Translations under genes and position numbers: made by a program | Part shown: piece by piece, positions 15,703-21,967 of the stretch | How the letters are laid out: each line of letters begins with the position of its first letter | Position numbering within the stretch: the stretch's first letter is position 1 | Assembly (NCBI GenBank): GCA_031262635.1 | Contig: JAISHN010000018.1 | Location: 1 to 21,967, forward strand | Origin: Holosporaceae bacterium | Lineage (GTDB): Bacteria; Pseudomonadota; Alphaproteobacteria; UBA3830 | Direction of reading: 5' to 3' | Length of the DNA stretch: 21,967 nucleotides | Notes under the pieces: generated by a model | Databases searched by the model: none | What the model was told of the DNA's origin: nothing | Seen by the model: the letters and a program-made list of their open reading frames with translations, nothing else

Positions 15703-16389
15703 CTATAAAGATTCTGTCTCTTTTTCATTCATTCTTCTAAACCAAATAATCTCGGCGGCTTTTAGAATTTTGACTTTCGACTCGGTTTCTTCGCAACGCG
15801 GTAGTCTGCGTAAGGCCGTTGTTCCATCGCTTAATTGCGTTATAACCATGCGTCCTTCGAGTTTTTTTAGATCACCCGCTTCTCCAGCGACGCAATCGCC
15901 TTTTTTTAGTCGAGTATCCTCTAAATCTTCTTCTAGAACGCAGAATAAGGCGTCTTTATGGGTGTCTATAAAAAAGCTTAATTCTCGGCGAATGTCTTCT
16001 TTTAAATGCGAAGGTATTTTAGAAACTTCGCGAGCTATATTTTCATTAAAGCAGTCGTTTATTTCGCCGAACGTAAAAATGGATTTTTCGATGTCTTTCA
16101 TTACTCGCGGAGGATCGCCGATTCCCGTCAAAATCCATTCCGCGGAACAATAAACCCCGACTTTTTTGAGAGCTTCCCTCATTTTAGCCGAGCTTTTTTC
16201 GGTTAATTCCACGCGTCCGCTTTCCCAAGCGTCTATGGTAGCTTTCCCTATGCCGACTTTTTCGTGTAGTTCTTGACGGGAAAGTCCAGAGAGCGCGCGA
16301 ACCATACGCAGTCTGCGTCCTTTCAACTGCGCCGTCGTATGAGTTATAGATTCGCCCTTAAGCGAAGAATTTCTCTTCCAAAATTCCAC
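15703..16389 (-). CDS. XRE-family regulator with degenerate S24 (LexA/CI-like) domain
   Basis: The 228-residue protein has an N-terminal helix-turn-helix domain (about residues 20-75; LSRQELHEKVGIGKATIDAW is the motif region) and a linker. A C-terminal domain from about 145 has the order of an S24 self-cleaving repressor: ALFCVLEEDL, KKGDCVAGE, GRMVITQLSDGTTALRRL, IIWFRR. The catalytic dyad appears lost: the G-D-S-M position reads E-D-L-E (Leu156) and the lysine of V-K-R-L reads Arg194. It should bind DNA and probably dimerise but not self-cleave. The start is GTG 16389 with AAGGA nine bases upstream and a matching promoter. It is divergent from dprA across a short spacer, so it may regulate itself and dprA; that is inference. 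Confidence 0.75.
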   Translation of the reverse strand: MEFWKRNSSLKGESITHTTAQLKGRRLRMVRALSGLSRQELHEKVGIGKATIDAWESGRVELTEKSSAKMREALKKVGVYCSAEWILTGIGDPPRVMKDIEKSIFTFGEINDCFNENIAREVSKIPSHLKEDIRRELSFFIDTHKDALFCVLEEDLEDTRLKKGDCVAGEAGDLKKLEGRMVITQLSDGTTALRRLPRCEETESKVKILKAAEIIWFRRMNEKETESL

Positions 16390-16409
16390 AAGTTAATCCT
16401 TAAAGGGCT

Positions 16410-16438
16410 TTTATAAAACTTATTTAGAGAGAAATCAA
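16410..16438 (-). promoter_or_regulatory. Sigma-70-type promoter of the S24-like regulator
   Basis: On the minus strand TTGATT (16438-16433) and TATAAA (16415-16410) are 17 bases apart. Transcription would start near 16403, leaving only about 14 leader bases that contain the AAGGA site. This supports the GTG start. The -10 lies in the self-complementary TTTTATAAAA, which could also be part of an operator. Confidence 0.7.
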
Positions 16439-16533
16439 CTTTTCTTAAAATGCAAAAAAAATTAATGACTGAATTGAGATTTATACGCAATTCATTAACG
16501 GTCTTTTTGATACAATTGTCGACGGAGGCGGCC

Positions 16534-17622
16534 GTGTTATCAAAAGACGAAAAACTAGCTCGATTAAAATTGTTTCGCTCGGAATCTATAGGGCCGTATA
16601 AATTCTGGGAATTGCTGGAAGCTTATGGAACGGCGCAAAACGCGTTAAAAAAACTTCCGCAGGCTTCCGACAAATCCGTCGACGAAAAAATTGACGAAGA
16701 GATTTCAAATATGAAATCGATCGGCGGGCGATTCGTATTTTTTGAAGACGAATTATACCCGCCTTTGTTAAGGAACATTCCCGATCCGCCGCCGGTTTTA
16801 TCGTTTCTGGGCGATAAGGAAAAAGTAATCTCATTTTATAAAAAAGAAATAATCTCAGTCGTCGGAGCGAGAAACGCGTCGATAAATTCGAACAAATTCT
16901 GCGGAATTCTATGCGGAGACTTGGGAGCGAACGGCGTAATTATCGCGTCCGGTCTCGCTAGAGGCGTGGACGCGTCGGCTCACGCCGCGAGTCTCGAGAC
17001 AGGAACGATCGCCGTGATCGCAAACGGAATCAACGTCGTATACCCGCCTGAGAACGCGAAATTATACGACGCGATCGCCAAAAAGGGCGGCGTTTTTTCC
17101 GAAACTCCGTTCAACGTCGCTCCGCATCCGCAACTATTTCCGCGTCGCAATCGCCTAATCGCCGGAATGTCTTACGGAACGATAGTAATCGAGGCGGCCG
17201 AGCAATCTGGATCGCTAATAACCGCGAAAATGGCTCTTGAATATAATAGAGACGTATTTGCGGTTCCAGGATCTCCGCTTGATCCTCGAAGCGCCGGCTG
17301 CAATAAGCTGATAAAGGAAGGGGCGATTCTAACTCAAAACGCCCGCGACGTTTTAGATCAGCTGGAGAATAAAAAAATAGTCCCTTACAGGCTGTTCGAC
17401 GATAACCGCCCGAAACTAGCGAGAGCTTCCGTCGAAGACATAGAAAAGATCAGAAATAAGATATTAGATTCTCTGAGTTCCATGCCGATTACTATTGACG
17501 AATTGATTTCCTGCGTTAAAGCGTCTCCTCGAGAAGTTTTAACCGCGCTTCTCGAACTGGAATTGGCGAACAAGATTATAAGATTGCATGGACAACGGGT
17601 TTGCCTGGCTTTGGACGGGTAG
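16534..17622 (+). CDS. dprA: DNA processing protein DprA (Smf)
   Basis: DprA loads RecA onto incoming single-stranded DNA during natural transformation. The Rossmann-like core is complete: SVVGARNAS, ASGLARGVDASAHAASLETG, AVIANGINVVYPPENAKLY, FPRRNRLIAGMSYGTIVIEA, SGSLITAKMALEYNRDVFAVPGSP and a KLIKEGA segment. A C-terminal winged-helix-like domain follows from about residue 295. I prefer the GTG at 16534 (362 residues) because GGAGG lies five bases upstream; an ATG at 16450 in the same frame has no ribosome site and adds 28 residues. It is divergent from the S24-like regulator and converges on tRNA-Lys. No other competence gene is present here, and dprA alone does not prove competence. Confidence 0.94.
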   Translation: MLSKDEKLARLKLFRSESIGPYKFWELLEAYGTAQNALKKLPQASDKSVDEKIDEEISNMKSIGGRFVFFEDELYPPLLRNIPDPPPVLSFLGDKEKVISFYKKEIISVVGARNASINSNKFCGILCGDLGANGVIIASGLARGVDASAHAASLETGTIAVIANGINVVYPPENAKLYDAIAKKGGVFSETPFNVAPHPQLFPRRNRLIAGMSYGTIVIEAAEQSGSLITAKMALEYNRDVFAVPGSPLDPRSAGCNKLIKEGAILTQNARDVLDQLENKKIVPYRLFDDNRPKLARASVEDIEKIRNKILDSLSSMPITIDELISCVKASPREVLTALLELELANKIIRLHGQRVCLALDG

Positions 17623-17645
17623 TTTTTGTAAAAAAACGCAAAAAA

Positions 17646-17721
17646 TGGTGGGCAATGCAGGATTCGAACCTGCGACCCTCTGATTAAAAGTCAGATGCTC
17701 TACCAACTGAGCTAATTGCCC
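17646..17721 (-). tRNA. tRNA-Lys (TTT anticodon)
   Basis: Read on the minus strand, GGGCAAT pairs with ATTGCCC as the acceptor stem, with discriminator A and encoded CCA. The D-arm is TAGCTCAGTTGGTAGAGC. The anticodon arm CTGACTTTTAATCAG places TTT in the loop, and the T-arm contains GGTTCGAATCC. A 12-base interval separates a good -10 from the 5' end. Confidence 0.98.
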
Positions 17722-17733
17722 GATTTTTTGGGG

Positions 17734-17762
17734 AGTATAAAAGTTCTTTCTCATCAAAGCAA
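17734..17762 (-). promoter_or_regulatory. Sigma-70-type promoter of tRNA-Lys
   Basis: TTGCTT (17762-17757) and TATACT (17739-17734) on the minus strand are 17 bases apart, with the -10 ending 12 bases before the mature tRNA. Upstream, 17763-17905 is AT-rich and I see no gene in it. Confidence 0.7.
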
Positions 17763-17905
17763 GGGAGAGATTGGCTCCTTTATTCGTTTTTACGTTCATT
17801 TTTAATCTTTCCGCCTATTAAGCCGCGATACGATTCTTTTGTTAAATTAAAAATTACAAGGGAAAGAAGGCTAAAAGAGAGATAACAGATCAATAAAAGT
17901 AACTC

Positions 17906-18155
17906 TAGGCTGCGTTAGGAAAAATGCGATGAGTGGTATGAGGCTATTTTTGTTGAAACAAGAGGTTTATACTCCGCAATAAGTCGTTGCTAGGCGCATG
18001 AATTCGCGAAGTTTCTTCCTTCTCCGTCATCCTAGAGGAGGGCTTGCCCGACGAAGGATCCAAACGATTTTCATGCGTCATCGCCGTCTGGATCCTTCGC
18101 TTTACTCAGGATGACGGAAAGAGACGACGAATAAAATTTTCCCTAACGCAGCCTA
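17906..18155 (-). mobile_element. MITE-like element copy 4 (reverse), best-preserved ends
   Basis: This 250-bp copy is in inverted orientation. It begins TAGGCTGCGTTAGGAAAAA and ends TTTTCCCTAACGCAGCCTA, which pair almost perfectly over about 18 bases; the flanking C and G extend the match by one. The palindromic core runs from 18025 to 18115. The conserved half (gaggctatttttgttgaaac... and aataagtcgttgctaggcgc) precedes the core, as expected for the reversed copy. It sits just downstream of ftsB, where it could help end transcription of that operon. Confidence 0.88.
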
Positions 18156-18181
18156 GTATAAACGGACAAGAACGCAGTCCC

Positions 18182-18499
18182 CTACTCTCCCCTCGGTAAC
18201 AGAACGACAACGTCGTTTGTGTTCGCGAATCCGACGACGCTCATCGCTTGTTCTTCCAACAGGTCTAAGTCTAGATTATCGGATCTCATCAGGTTGATTT
18301 TATTCTCTAAAAACTCGTTTTCTTCTTTTAAATCTCTCAATTCTTTTTCGAGAACGACGACCTTTTTGCTTAGTTTAGCTAGCGAAACGGCGCCTCGCGC
18401 TCCTGTAAAAAGATGAAAAATGAAATAAGCCGCGATGGCCAGCCAAATTGCGTTTGCCGCGATCGAACGTATATTTCTTCTTACGGACGAGTAAGACAT
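18182..18499 (-). CDS. ftsB: FtsB/DivIC-family septum formation protein
   Basis: The 105-residue protein has a short basic N-terminus, one membrane helix (about residues 17-33) and then a coiled coil rich in Leu, Glu and Lys (about 38-70; KLSKKVVVLEKELRDLKEEN). The end is a short globular VVVLLPRGE-type tail. This is the architecture of FtsB, which bridges FtsQ and FtsL in the divisome at the inner membrane. It begins one base after the kdsA stop, as the last gene of the fer-secG-kdsA-ftsB operon. In Alphaproteobacteria a gene of this family usually follows eno and precedes pdhA; here neither is present. Confidence 0.82.
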   Translation of the reverse strand: MSYSSVRRNIRSIAANAIWLAIAAYFIFHLFTGARGAVSLAKLSKKVVVLEKELRDLKEENEFLENKINLMRSDNLDLDLLEEQAMSVVGFANTNDVVVLLPRGE

Positions 18500-18500
18500 T

Positions 18501-19358
18501 TTAACAAGACATATCCTGATATCTCTCTGATTTCGCTAGTTCGTCGAATCGTTTTATTGAGATCATGAAATCTTTCATCGCGCGCAGCGGAACCATGTTT
18601 GGGCCGTCTGACGGAGCGTTGTTTGGATCGAAATGCGTCTCGATAAATATTCCGGCGATTCCGACGGAAACGGCGGCTCGCGTCAACAATTCGACGTGTT
18701 CTCTATTGCCGCCGCTCGCTTCTCCAAGCCCGCCAGGCTCTTGAACGGAGTGAGTTGCGTCGAAAATAACGGGATATCCGAAGTCGCTCATAATTTTTAA
18801 AGATCGCTTGTCGGATACCAAGCGATTATAGCCAAAACAAGCTCCTCGTTCGCAGAGCAGAATATTGTCGTTTCCAGAATCCGCGATTTTTTTATAGACG
18901 TTTTTCATGTCCCAAGGCGCTAAAAACTGGCCTTTTTTTACGTTGATCGCTTTACCGGTTTTGGCCGCGGCGGTTAAAAGATCGGTTTGGCGACATAAAA
19001 ACGCCGGAATTTGCAATACGTCTACGACTTCCGCGACTTTTTCGCACTGCCAAGATTCGTGAACGTCCGTGATCGTCAAACAGCCGAATTCCTTCTTTAG
19101 CTCCTGAAAAATTCGCAGAGCTTCGTCCATTGGAAGCCCTCTTTTAGAGTTCAAACTCGTGCGATTAGCTTTATCAAAAGACGACTTATATATAAACGGG
19201 GTCTTTAGTTCGTCGGCTATTTTTACAAGATAATCCGCCGTTCTAAACGCTACTTCGCGGCTTTCTAAGAGGCATGGGCCGGCGATCAAGGTCAACGGAG
19301 CGACGTTTGATATGGCGATATCCCCGACTCGAACAGTTTTTTGAACCGCCGTCGTCAT
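18501..19358 (-). CDS. kdsA: 3-deoxy-8-phosphooctulonate synthase KdsA
   Basis: KdsA condenses phosphoenolpyruvate with arabinose 5-phosphate to make Kdo-8-phosphate, the precursor of the Kdo sugars joining lipid A to the LPS core. The 285-residue protein has LIAGPCLLES (24-33), YKSSFDKANRTS, TDVHES, LCRQTDLL, CERGACFGYNRL, FDATHSVQEPGG and FIETHFDPNNAPSDGP. The Cys29 in GPC, with the His, Glu and Asp of the later motifs, is the ligand set of the metal-dependent class; E. coli-type enzymes have Asn at that position. It overlaps secG by four bases. Its presence indicates an LPS-bearing outer membrane. Confidence 0.96.
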   Translation of the reverse strand: MTTAVQKTVRVGDIAISNVAPLTLIAGPCLLESREVAFRTADYLVKIADELKTPFIYKSSFDKANRTSLNSKRGLPMDEALRIFQELKKEFGCLTITDVHESWQCEKVAEVVDVLQIPAFLCRQTDLLTAAAKTGKAINVKKGQFLAPWDMKNVYKKIADSGNDNILLCERGACFGYNRLVSDKRSLKIMSDFGYPVIFDATHSVQEPGGLGEASGGNREHVELLTRAAVSVGIAGIFIETHFDPNNAPSDGPNMVPLRAMKDFMISIKRFDELAKSERYQDMSC

Positions 19359-19774
19359 TTCTTTTTCCCACGTCCGCCTTTTTTAACGGGAGTCGGCGGA
19401 ACTGGAACGGACTTTGCCGGAGCCGGCGCAGTCGTAGTCGGCGCGTTCGCTGGAGCGACCGGCTGATTGTCCGCGGGATGGGTTTCCGTTTTTAAGGGAA
19501 TGCTTTCATGAGCGACTCGATCTATTATCGACTCTTTCGCCGGAACTCGTTTCGCTATCTTAGCCATAAGAAGACAGTTTAAAATGAAAATAGTCATTAA
19601 AACCGCCGTCGAACGAGTCAATAGATTCGCTTGGCCTCTTATAGAGAACATTCCGCTCGCCGCTCCGCCTCCGCTAGAGCCTAGAGCGCCGTCTGAATCG
19701 TGTTTCTGCAATAAAATTAATCCGATAATCAAAATCGTCAGAACAAAATGTATAGCCAATAAAAAAGACAGCAT
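19355..19774 (-). CDS. secG: Preprotein translocase subunit SecG
   Basis: SecG is the small auxiliary subunit of the SecYEG channel. The 139-residue protein has two membrane helices (about 2-22 and 52-72). The connecting loop contains DGALGSSGGGAASGMFSIRG and QANLLTRSTA, the glycine-rich and N-L-L-T-R motifs of alphaproteobacterial SecG. The C-terminus is a long alanine- and proline-rich tail ending in a cluster of lysines. The ATG at 19774 has AGGAG five bases upstream; the open frame further upstream overlaps the ferredoxin gene and is not used. It is eight bases downstream of the ferredoxin stop and overlaps kdsA by four. Confidence 0.93.
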   Translation of the reverse strand: MLSFLLAIHFVLTILIIGLILLQKHDSDGALGSSGGGAASGMFSIRGQANLLTRSTAVLMTIFILNCLLMAKIAKRVPAKESIIDRVAHESIPLKTETHPADNQPVAPANAPTTTAPAPAKSVPVPPTPVKKGGRGKKK

Positions 19775-19782
19775 ATCGACTC

Positions 19783-19950
19783 CTATTCGTATTCTATCGC
19801 GGCGTTTGGACAAGAAGCGGCGCAACAACCGCAGCCAAGGCATTCGTCTTTATCGATCGTTACTTTTCCGTCTTTTTCGGAAATAGCTCTCACCGGACAA
19901 ACTTCGATACACGTTAAGCACTTTTTGCACTTTTCAGGTATAATCCTCAC
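19783..19950 (-). CDS. 2[4Fe-4S] ferredoxin
   Basis: The 55-residue protein has two complete cluster motifs: Cys8-x2-Cys11-x2-Cys14-x3-Cys18-Pro and Cys37-x2-Cys40-x2-Cys43-x3-Cys47-Pro. This is the size and layout of clostridial-type low-potential ferredoxins. I start at the GTG at 19950, with GAGAGG seven bases upstream and a promoter before that. An in-frame extension to 20022 would run through the promoter into the neighbouring repeat. It leads the operon fer-secG-kdsA-ftsB; the partner enzyme is not evident. A small bacterial ferredoxin of this kind is often tied to pyruvate:ferredoxin or hydrogenase metabolism, but nothing here shows which. Confidence 0.9.
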   Translation of the reverse strand: MRIIPEKCKKCLTCIEVCPVRAISEKDGKVTIDKDECLGCGCCAASCPNAAIEYE

Positions 19951-19980
19951 GATTTTTCCTCTCAGATATTTCGAAGGCAG

Positions 19981-20009
19981 AGTATACGGACTTTTCGCGG
20001 AGTTTGCAA
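19981..20009 (-). promoter_or_regulatory. Sigma-70-type promoter of fer-secG-kdsA-ftsB
   Basis: TTGCAA (20009-20004) and TATACT (19986-19981) on the minus strand are 17 bases apart. Transcription would start near 19974, about 24 bases before the GTG. The -35 hexamer lies directly beside the truncated end of an element copy. Confidence 0.7.
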
Positions 20010-20010
20010 C

Positions 20011-20225
20011 GTGTTGGAACAATAGGTTTACTCCGCAATAAGTCGTTGCTAGAAGCGCGAAGCTTCTTCCTCCTCCGTCATCTTTCCCCCTTTTGTCATC
20101 CTAGAGGAGGGCGAAGCCCGACGAAGGATCCATGCGCCCATGACGCGTCTTTGCCGTCTGGATCCTTCGCTTTGCTCAGGATGACAAAAACGGACGACGA
20201 ACAAAATTTTCCCTAACACAGCCTA
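20011..20225 (-). mobile_element. MITE-like element copy 5 (reverse, truncated)
   Basis: The right end has TTTTCCCTAACACAGCCTA, the usual terminal repeat. The left end is cut: similarity starts at gtgttggaacaa, about 50 bases in from where copy 4 starts, so the other terminal repeat is gone. The palindromic core (20094-20186) is preceded by a short duplicated tccgtcatctttcccc tract. The truncated end abuts the ferredoxin -35. Bases 20226-20297 before the next gene contain a possible -35 (TTGTCA at 20251) but no convincing -10. Confidence 0.82.
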
Positions 20226-20297
20226 ATTTCAATCAAAAAGTAACTTTTCTTTGTCACAATATGCTCATTATTTTACTTAAACAATAGGAGGATAATT

Positions 20298-21665
20298 ATG
20301 AAAATAGGTAAAATTACAAGGTGTCTGGTTTTAGCGTTAGCGGCTATGGCAGTCGGACAGGAGGCGAGCGCTACTGATCCAACGACTACGTTAAGCGTCC
20401 CGCTGACTATACGCGAAGGCAAGCGAGCCTATGTAGTTGAAGATACCAGATTAGGCTTACACGCCGATCTTACGCTATACGCTACTACCATAGCTACCGA
20501 AGACTCGGCTTGGATTGGAGCCAATCCTGCTGAAGACCCATGGACTGGCGACGCCGTAAAAGGAGGCGAGATACGTATGGAGCCAGTAGGGCCGCAACTA
20601 CCTGCCGGTAGAATAATCGCGCACGGTCGGTTTATAAAATCCGGGGCTGAATACTCTCCTTATATTCCAGGCATAGCGCGCGAGATCAAAGATGGAGAAA
20701 CCAAAACGGCCGGTATAACGCTAAGCTGCAAAGATGGAGATAGTATAGTAGGTTGGACGGAAAACGGCTGGACAAGCTCGATCGACTCGGGCGCAGCCAA
20801 CGGAAATGGGACAGTCATTTATGATTTTGTAGCCGATTCGAGCAAGACGGGCGCAGATCTTCAAAAATACGGTTTGCTTGCTGACGATACAGGTTCAACT
20901 TCAACGATATACGTCAGACTCGAAATAGACCAAAACCAACGCATGGGAACAAACGCGTTATTTCATAATTCCGAGATAGTTCTTCCGGGCGGCTCTGAGT
21001 TAGCGCAAAACTTCCATTGTCGCGCGCGGGTTCCGACTATAGGAGAAGACGGACGCGGCGCGTTCGCTACGCAGGACGAATTAAAGACGGCTTTGGACGC
21101 GCTGCTTACAACGCTATTTACGCAGTGCGGTACTATTGACGGTAAAGCTTCGCTACAGGATTTCGATGGAGCTACCTACGTAGATAAACTGCCAGTGTTT
21201 TATGGACACTTGCATCACTTAGATGAAGCGGCGGCGACTCAACCAACCGACGAGACTCTTGTGGATCGGATTTTTAACGCGGGAGACGCTTATTTAAAGG
21301 CGGCAACTACGACGCCGATTCGGGCGAGAGCTGACTTAAGCGACAACAAAACTCTAACGTTGTCCGGCTATTGGCATGAATTTATCGGTTCGCATTTCTT
21401 AGCGGAAGGAGATGGAACAGGAACTCTTACTATTGCAAAACCTGACAGTCTTCCTAAATCGCATATTACGATTGGAAAGGGGAGCGCAGGCATAGGAAAT
21501 TTGCATCTAACGAAGAATACGACGGATGGTCAAGAAAACAAATATGTAACCGGACCGAACACTGTCCTCGATCTTCGACACTGTGTAAATATAGAAGGGA
21601 CGGGAGGCGGAGAGAACAGCGCGGCTTCTTTAGAATTAGGCGATCACGCTATGATTATATTCTAG
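20298..21665 (+). CDS. Exported protein of unknown family
   Basis: I do not recognise this 455-residue protein. It has a clear signal peptide, MKIGKITRCL then a hydrophobic stretch, with an A-S-A cleavage site after about residue 26. The mature part is polar, rich in Thr, Gly, Asp and Ala, with few cysteines and no membrane segment. The last about 75 residues (SHITIGKGSAGIGNLHLTK, GPNTVLDLRHC, ASLELGDHAM) look like beta-helix rungs of autotransporter passengers or adhesins, but no C-terminal beta-barrel or anchor follows. It may therefore be secreted, or be the front of a once longer protein. AGGAGG six bases before the ATG is the strongest ribosome site in the window. Repeats flank it on both sides (72 and 39 bases away). 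Confidence 0.7.
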   Translation: MKIGKITRCLVLALAAMAVGQEASATDPTTTLSVPLTIREGKRAYVVEDTRLGLHADLTLYATTIATEDSAWIGANPAEDPWTGDAVKGGEIRMEPVGPQLPAGRIIAHGRFIKSGAEYSPYIPGIAREIKDGETKTAGITLSCKDGDSIVGWTENGWTSSIDSGAANGNGTVIYDFVADSSKTGADLQKYGLLADDTGSTSTIYVRLEIDQNQRMGTNALFHNSEIVLPGGSELAQNFHCRARVPTIGEDGRGAFATQDELKTALDALLTTLFTQCGTIDGKASLQDFDGATYVDKLPVFYGHLHHLDEAAATQPTDETLVDRIFNAGDAYLKAATTTPIRARADLSDNKTLTLSGYWHEFIGSHFLAEGDGTGTLTIAKPDSLPKSHITIGKGSAGIGNLHLTKNTTDGQENKYVTGPNTVLDLRHCVNIEGTGGGENSAASLELGDHAMIIF

Positions 21666-21704
21666 TCCGCGGCTTGACGTTTATCTAAGTTTGCTTCTCT
21701 TTTA

Positions 21705-21799
21705 CGTCATCCTTGAGCGCGGCGAAGGATCCATACGGCGAAGACGCTGGGAAAGCGCGTGGATTCTTCATCGGACTGCGTCCTCCTCTAGGATGACGG
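21705..21799 (+). repeat. Stand-alone palindromic core of the MITE-like element
   Basis: CGTCATCCTTGAGCGCGGCG...ggatcc on the left and CCTCCTCTAGGATGACG on the right correspond to the core inside the longer elements. Here the terminal TAGGCTG...TTAGG repeats and the conserved right half are absent. The second ggatcc has become ggattc. Confidence 0.8.
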
Positions 21800-21815
21800 A
21801 AGAGGAAGGAATGCT

Positions 21816-21855
21816 CCCCCTCACCCCAACCCTCTCCCGCAAGGGGAGAGGGGGA
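21816..21855. repeat. GC-rich hairpin repeat (ccctctccc...gggagaggg)
   Basis: CCCTCTCCC (21830-21838) pairs perfectly with GGGAGAGGG (21844-21852) across a five-base loop, preceded by CCCCCTCACCCCAA. From memory, very similar hairpin repeats occur in many proteobacterial genomes. It differs sharply in base composition from its surroundings. Confidence 0.75.
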
Positions 21856-21871
21856 ATACCTTACTCCACCC

Positions 21872-21967
21872 CGTCATCCTTGCAAACGAAGCGCGGCGAG
21901 GATCCAGCGTCTCAAAGACGAGGCTAAATCGTTCGGATCTTTTGGCTTGCAGAGTAAGAATGAGGGA
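21872..21967 (+). repeat. Third palindromic repeat, running to the window end
   Basis: CGTCATCCTTGCAAACGAAG and ggatcc open it; cggatcttttggcttgcag and AGAATGA close it, so the two ends are degenerate inverted copies. It resembles the core palindrome but has its own inner sequence (cagcgtctcaaagacgaggc). It may continue past the window. Confidence 0.6.

Noticed and set aside
17539..17799. Minus-strand open frame with QLAQLVEHLTFNQRVAGSNPAL
   Set aside because: This is the well-known false translation of a tRNA gene, here tRNA-Lys, and not a protein.
7270..20225. The regularly recurring repeats as a CRISPR array
   Set aside because: The copies are about 250 bp, kilobases apart, in both orientations and with terminal inverted repeats; there are no spacers and no cas genes.

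Overview
The window looks like chromosomal DNA of a Gram-negative, host-adapted-looking bacterium, most probably an alphaproteobacterium. This rests on gene order and protein style recalled from known genomes, not on a database search. The hflK-hflC-degP order is typical of Alphaproteobacteria. So is a secG / kdsA / ftsB neighbourhood, although the pyrG and eno genes usually interleaved there are missing. SecG, L28 and the 638-residue membrane protein also resemble alphaproteobacterial homologues. Kdo synthesis (kdsA) and a GT25 glycosyltransferase point to a lipopolysaccharide outer membrane. Several normally linked genes are scattered (rplJ-rplL without rplKA or rpoBC, hpf without rpoN), so the chromosome has been heavily rearranged.

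Layout. Positions 1-225 hold a palindromic repeat fragment. An MFS transporter (226-1488, +) converges on a compact minus-strand operon hflK-hflC-degP-miaA (5874 down to 1515), which covers membrane proteolysis control, periplasmic protease and chaperone, and tRNA modification. Next come iscS (6083-7243, +), a first copy of a miniature inverted-repeat element, tRNA-Asn, xthA (exonuclease III), a GT25 glycosyltransferase, and rpmB (L28, -). A membrane-anchored NAPE-PLD-like metallo-beta-lactamase-fold hydrolase (+) follows, then a second element copy and hpf (+). A 638-residue polytopic GT-C-like membrane protein (-) precedes a promoter and L10 leader that drive rplJ-rplL. A strong terminator, a broken exonuclease III remnant and a third element copy follow. 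A degenerate S24-type repressor (-) is divergent from dprA (+). tRNA-Lys (-) and a fourth element copy come before the minus-strand operon fer-secG-kdsA-ftsB (19950 down to 18182), whose promoter abuts a fifth, truncated copy. The right end has a signal-peptide-bearing 455-residue protein of unknown family, then a cluster of three kinds of palindromic repeat.

The most distinctive structure is the repeat family. It is a roughly 250-bp non-coding element present in four full copies and one truncated copy. It has about 18-bp terminal inverted repeats starting with TA, and it contains a nested palindromic core of about 90 bp that also occurs on its own. No transposase is visible here. Six sigma-70-like promoters, all with 17-base spacers, could be placed by eye in front of rpmB, hpf, rplJ, the S24-like regulator, tRNA-Lys and the ferredoxin operon. 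I found no CRISPR array, integrase, toxin-antitoxin pair or recognisable defence system.
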